Origin: JBBQCW01 sp038319025
GTDB taxonomy: Bacteria > Actinomycetota > Thermoleophilia > Solirubrobacterales > Solirubrobacteraceae
Direction: 5' to 3'
DNA length: 64,000 nucleotides
NCBI GenBank assembly: GCA_038319025.1
Contig: JBBQCW010000006.1
Coordinates: 118,009 to 182,008 of the forward strand
A program made the position numbers and the translations under genes. The notes beneath the pieces are model-generated. The model did not search any database. It was not told where the DNA came from and saw only the letters and a program-made list of their open reading frames with translations. Shown in pieces: positions 63,791 to 64,000 of this stretch (position 1 is the stretch's first letter; each line of letters starts with the position of its first letter).

Positions 63791-64000
63791 TTAGGCAGAC
63801 GTTGCCTCGGCGTGGTCGGCCAAGATCAGCCTGCGGAACAGGCCCGGGCGGTCGAGCCCCAGGCTCTCAGCCTCCTCAACGGCCCGCTGCATGTCGCCGT
63901 TGATGTTGACTAGACGCTTGAGGCTCATGGCCAGCAGGCGTCCGAGCCCGTACACCTCCATCTGGCGTTTGGTCTGCACGCACTTGGGCGTGGTAGCGCC
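63791..64000 (-). CDS. Hypothetical protein, 3' part only
   Basis: An open frame enters from beyond the right edge and ends with TAA at 63791. Visible residues include KRQMEVYGLGRLLAMSLKRL, VNINGDMQRAVEEAESLGLD and a RRLILADHAEATSA end. It looks helical and soluble. It may instead start inside the window (GTG 63979 or ATG 63961), giving a roughly 55-62-aa protein. I do not recognise a family. It lies in the segment behind tRNA-Ala that carries the direct repeats. Confidence 0.45.
   Translation of the reverse strand, partial: GATTPKCVQTKRQMEVYGLGRLLAMSLKRLVNINGDMQRAVEEAESLGLDRPGLFRRLILADHAEATSA

Overview
The window is a 64 kb stretch of high-GC bacterial chromosome that starts at the replication-origin gene block. 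Gene order (yidC-yidD-rnpA-rpmH, then dnaA-dnaN-recF-DUF721-gyrB-gyrA) and the later block of FHA proteins, PP2C phosphatase, RodA, a penicillin-binding protein and a PASTA kinase point to the phylum Actinomycetota. Several families (a CARDB-like membrane protein, an acidic Pro/Glu-rich protein, an E. coli-sized GyrB, many Wzy/GT-C surface-sugar genes) suggest the deep-branching class Thermoleophilia (Solirubrobacterales-like). No 16S gene is present, so this placement is inference. Most genes are intact, coding is dense, 4-nt ATGA/GTGA or 1-nt TGATG overlaps are common, and no transposase, CRISPR array or prophage is visible.

Layout. 1-1649 (minus): membrane insertion and RNase P/L34. 1925-11167 (plus): replication initiation, recombination and gyrase, with a structured leader before gyrB. 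11168-11502: no ordinary gene, but an 18-codon ORF, nested stem-loops and a strong intrinsic terminator that look like a stand-alone small RNA. 11503-14709 (minus): HNH endonuclease, prephenate dehydratase, DUF4446 protein and a membrane protein. 14853-24921 (plus): phospho-signalling and cell-wall block (kinase with polytopic tail, fhaA, fhaB, pstP, rodA, pbpA, pknB, ddl). 24937-32064: an epimerase, a GAP-family transporter next to a third kinase, a secreted phosphoesterase, purM, uppP and a DedA protein. 32097-50533: a surface-polysaccharide locus (DegT aminotransferase, DUF354, CapD/PglF-like enzyme, O-antigen ligase, two GT-C proteins, flippase, four GT2/GT4 transferases, initiating sugar transferase) with a LytR_C protein and a FlgD-Ig protein embedded. 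50548-63429: hydrolase, secreted proteins, SDR, Ada-AlkA DNA repair fusion, transketolase, SHOCT protein, GH114 glycosidase, DUF1697, tRNA-Ala(CGC), an acidic protein, PhzF. 63463-64000: tRNA-Ala(UGC), then a more AT-rich, repeat-bearing segment and a partial ORF.

How the genes work together. The kinase-phosphatase-FHA block would sense muropeptides through PASTA repeats and control septal/lateral peptidoglycan synthesis (RodA/PBP) and D-Ala-D-Ala supply (Ddl), while UppP recycles the lipid carrier that the polysaccharide locus also consumes. The polysaccharide locus has the components of a Wzx/Wzy-type system: priming transferase, glycosyltransferases, flippase, polymerase/ligase and amino-sugar enzymes.

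The most unusual items are the small-RNA-like element at 11228-11466, a DnaA whose DNA-recognition signature lacks the usual Arg-Asp together with no obvious DnaA-box cluster, recurrent -10 boxes placed 6-7 nt before start codons (leaderless mRNAs), two very short divergent promoter regions (32065-32096 and 47648-47668), and repeats behind the last tRNA.
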